The position numbers and the translations under genes were made by a program. The notes beneath the pieces are model-generated. The model did no database searches and was not told where the DNA came from. It saw nothing but the letters and a program-made list of their open reading frames with translations. DNA of 7,021 nucleotides from Rhodocyclaceae bacterium (GTDB taxonomy: Bacteria; Pseudomonadota; Gammaproteobacteria; Burkholderiales; Rhodocyclaceae). This document shows, piece after piece, positions 6,925-7,021 of the stretch. Each line of letters starts with the position of its first letter. Position 1 is the stretch's first letter. The DNA is taken from contig DAIEEM010000094.1 in the NCBI GenBank assembly GCA_027325905.1, forward strand, positions 1 through 7,021, in the 5' to 3' direction.

Positions 6925-6954
6925 AATAGACCGGTCGGTCAAGCACCGGGTCAA
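6925..6954 (-). promoter_or_regulatory. Predicted sigma70 promoter of tusA-dsrE2
   Basis: On the minus strand TTGACC (6954-6949, five of six) is followed after 18 bp by TCTATT (6930-6925, four of six). Transcription would start near 6918, giving a leader of about 30 nt that carries the strong AAGGAG site of tusA. The first bases of the -35 box are the last bases of the T-run of the preceding terminator. Confidence 0.5.
6927..6942. promoter_or_regulatory. TetR/NemR-like operator in the tusA promoter
   Basis: TAGACCGGTCGGTCAA is an imperfect palindrome with perfect inner half-sites GACC-N4-GGTC. It differs from the E. coli NemR operator pattern TAGACC-N4-GGTCTA at one position. It covers the spacer and the start of the -10 box of the predicted promoter, where a bound repressor would block RNA polymerase. 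The regulator gene is not in view. Confidence 0.5.
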
Positions 6955-6971
6955 AAAAAGCCCGAATGGGC
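6953..6971 (-). terminator. Short intrinsic terminator of the upstream minus-strand gene
   Basis: Read on the minus strand: GCCC (6971-6968), loop ATTC, GGGC (6963-6960), then seven T (6959-6953). The 4-bp all-GC stem is short, but the T-run is good. It lies about 20 bp after the likely stop at 6991 and directly before the tusA promoter, so it would isolate tusA-dsrE2 from upstream transcription. Confidence 0.55.
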
Positions 6972-6990
6972 GGTTGGGGGAAACGCGTCT

Positions 6991-7021
6991 TCAGTGCTTC
7001 AGTTCTATCCTCAGCGTCTTG
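6991..7021 (-). CDS. Possible 3' end of an unidentified gene
   Basis: The minus strand entering the window reads, in one frame, ten codons ending KTLRIELKH and a TGA at 6993-6991, followed after about 20 bp by a hairpin and T-run. The placement of stop and terminator is what one expects at a gene end. The fragment is too short to assign a family, and other frames also contain stops here. Confidence 0.33.
   Translation of the reverse strand, partial: KTLRIELKH

Overview
The window looks like ordinary chromosomal DNA from a betaproteobacterium, most likely of the Rhodocyclales (Azoarcus/Thauera/Dechloromonas type). This is inferred from high GC (about two thirds by eye), the betaproteobacterial-type HslV N-terminus (MEQYHG before the catalytic Thr), a large GAF-PAS-PAS-GGDEF-EAL protein, and a tusA-dsrE2 pair. 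It was not confirmed by any database search. Coding density is very high and no stretch over 300 bases lacks a gene. I see no tRNA, rRNA, CRISPR array, insertion sequence or prophage.

Layout: (1) 1-1214, plus strand: the 3' end of a TroA/ZnuA-like metal-binding protein gene followed after 14 nt by an ABC-3 family (ZnuB-like) permease, the end of a metal-uptake operon whose ATPase is not in view. (2) 1290-1826, plus strand: hslV, the threonine protease of the HslVU proteasome-like complex. (3) 1807-4523, minus strand: a two-gene unit, with a c-di-GMP signalling protein of 826 aa (826-codon reading frame 2043-4523) and a translationally coupled 79-aa protein of unknown function (1807-2046). (4) 4590-5927, plus strand: hslU, the AAA+ unfoldase partner of hslV. 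(5) 6020-6887, minus strand: tusA then dsrE2, a small persulfide-sulfur transfer operon with a recognisable promoter and a TetR/NemR-like operator. (6) 6991-7021, minus strand: probably the last codons of another gene, followed by a short intrinsic terminator.

The most notable feature is the arrangement of region 3. hslV and hslU encode two halves of one machine and are normally adjacent and co-transcribed. Here they are separated by about 2.8 kb holding an oppositely transcribed c-di-GMP gene and its small partner. The small gene overlaps the 3' end of hslV tail to tail by 20 bp, and the c-di-GMP gene is divergent from hslU across a 66-bp spacer with a 10-bp palindrome that supplies a -10 element on either strand. 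hslU must therefore be transcribed independently of hslV, or through the antisense genes.

The second notable feature is the tusA promoter. A palindrome close to the NemR operator consensus lies in the spacer between a TTGACC -35 and a TCTATT -10, suggesting repression of the sulfur-transfer genes by a TetR-family sensor of reactive species. No clearly new multi-gene system is evident; the candidates for novelty are the 79-aa protein and these regulatory arrangements.
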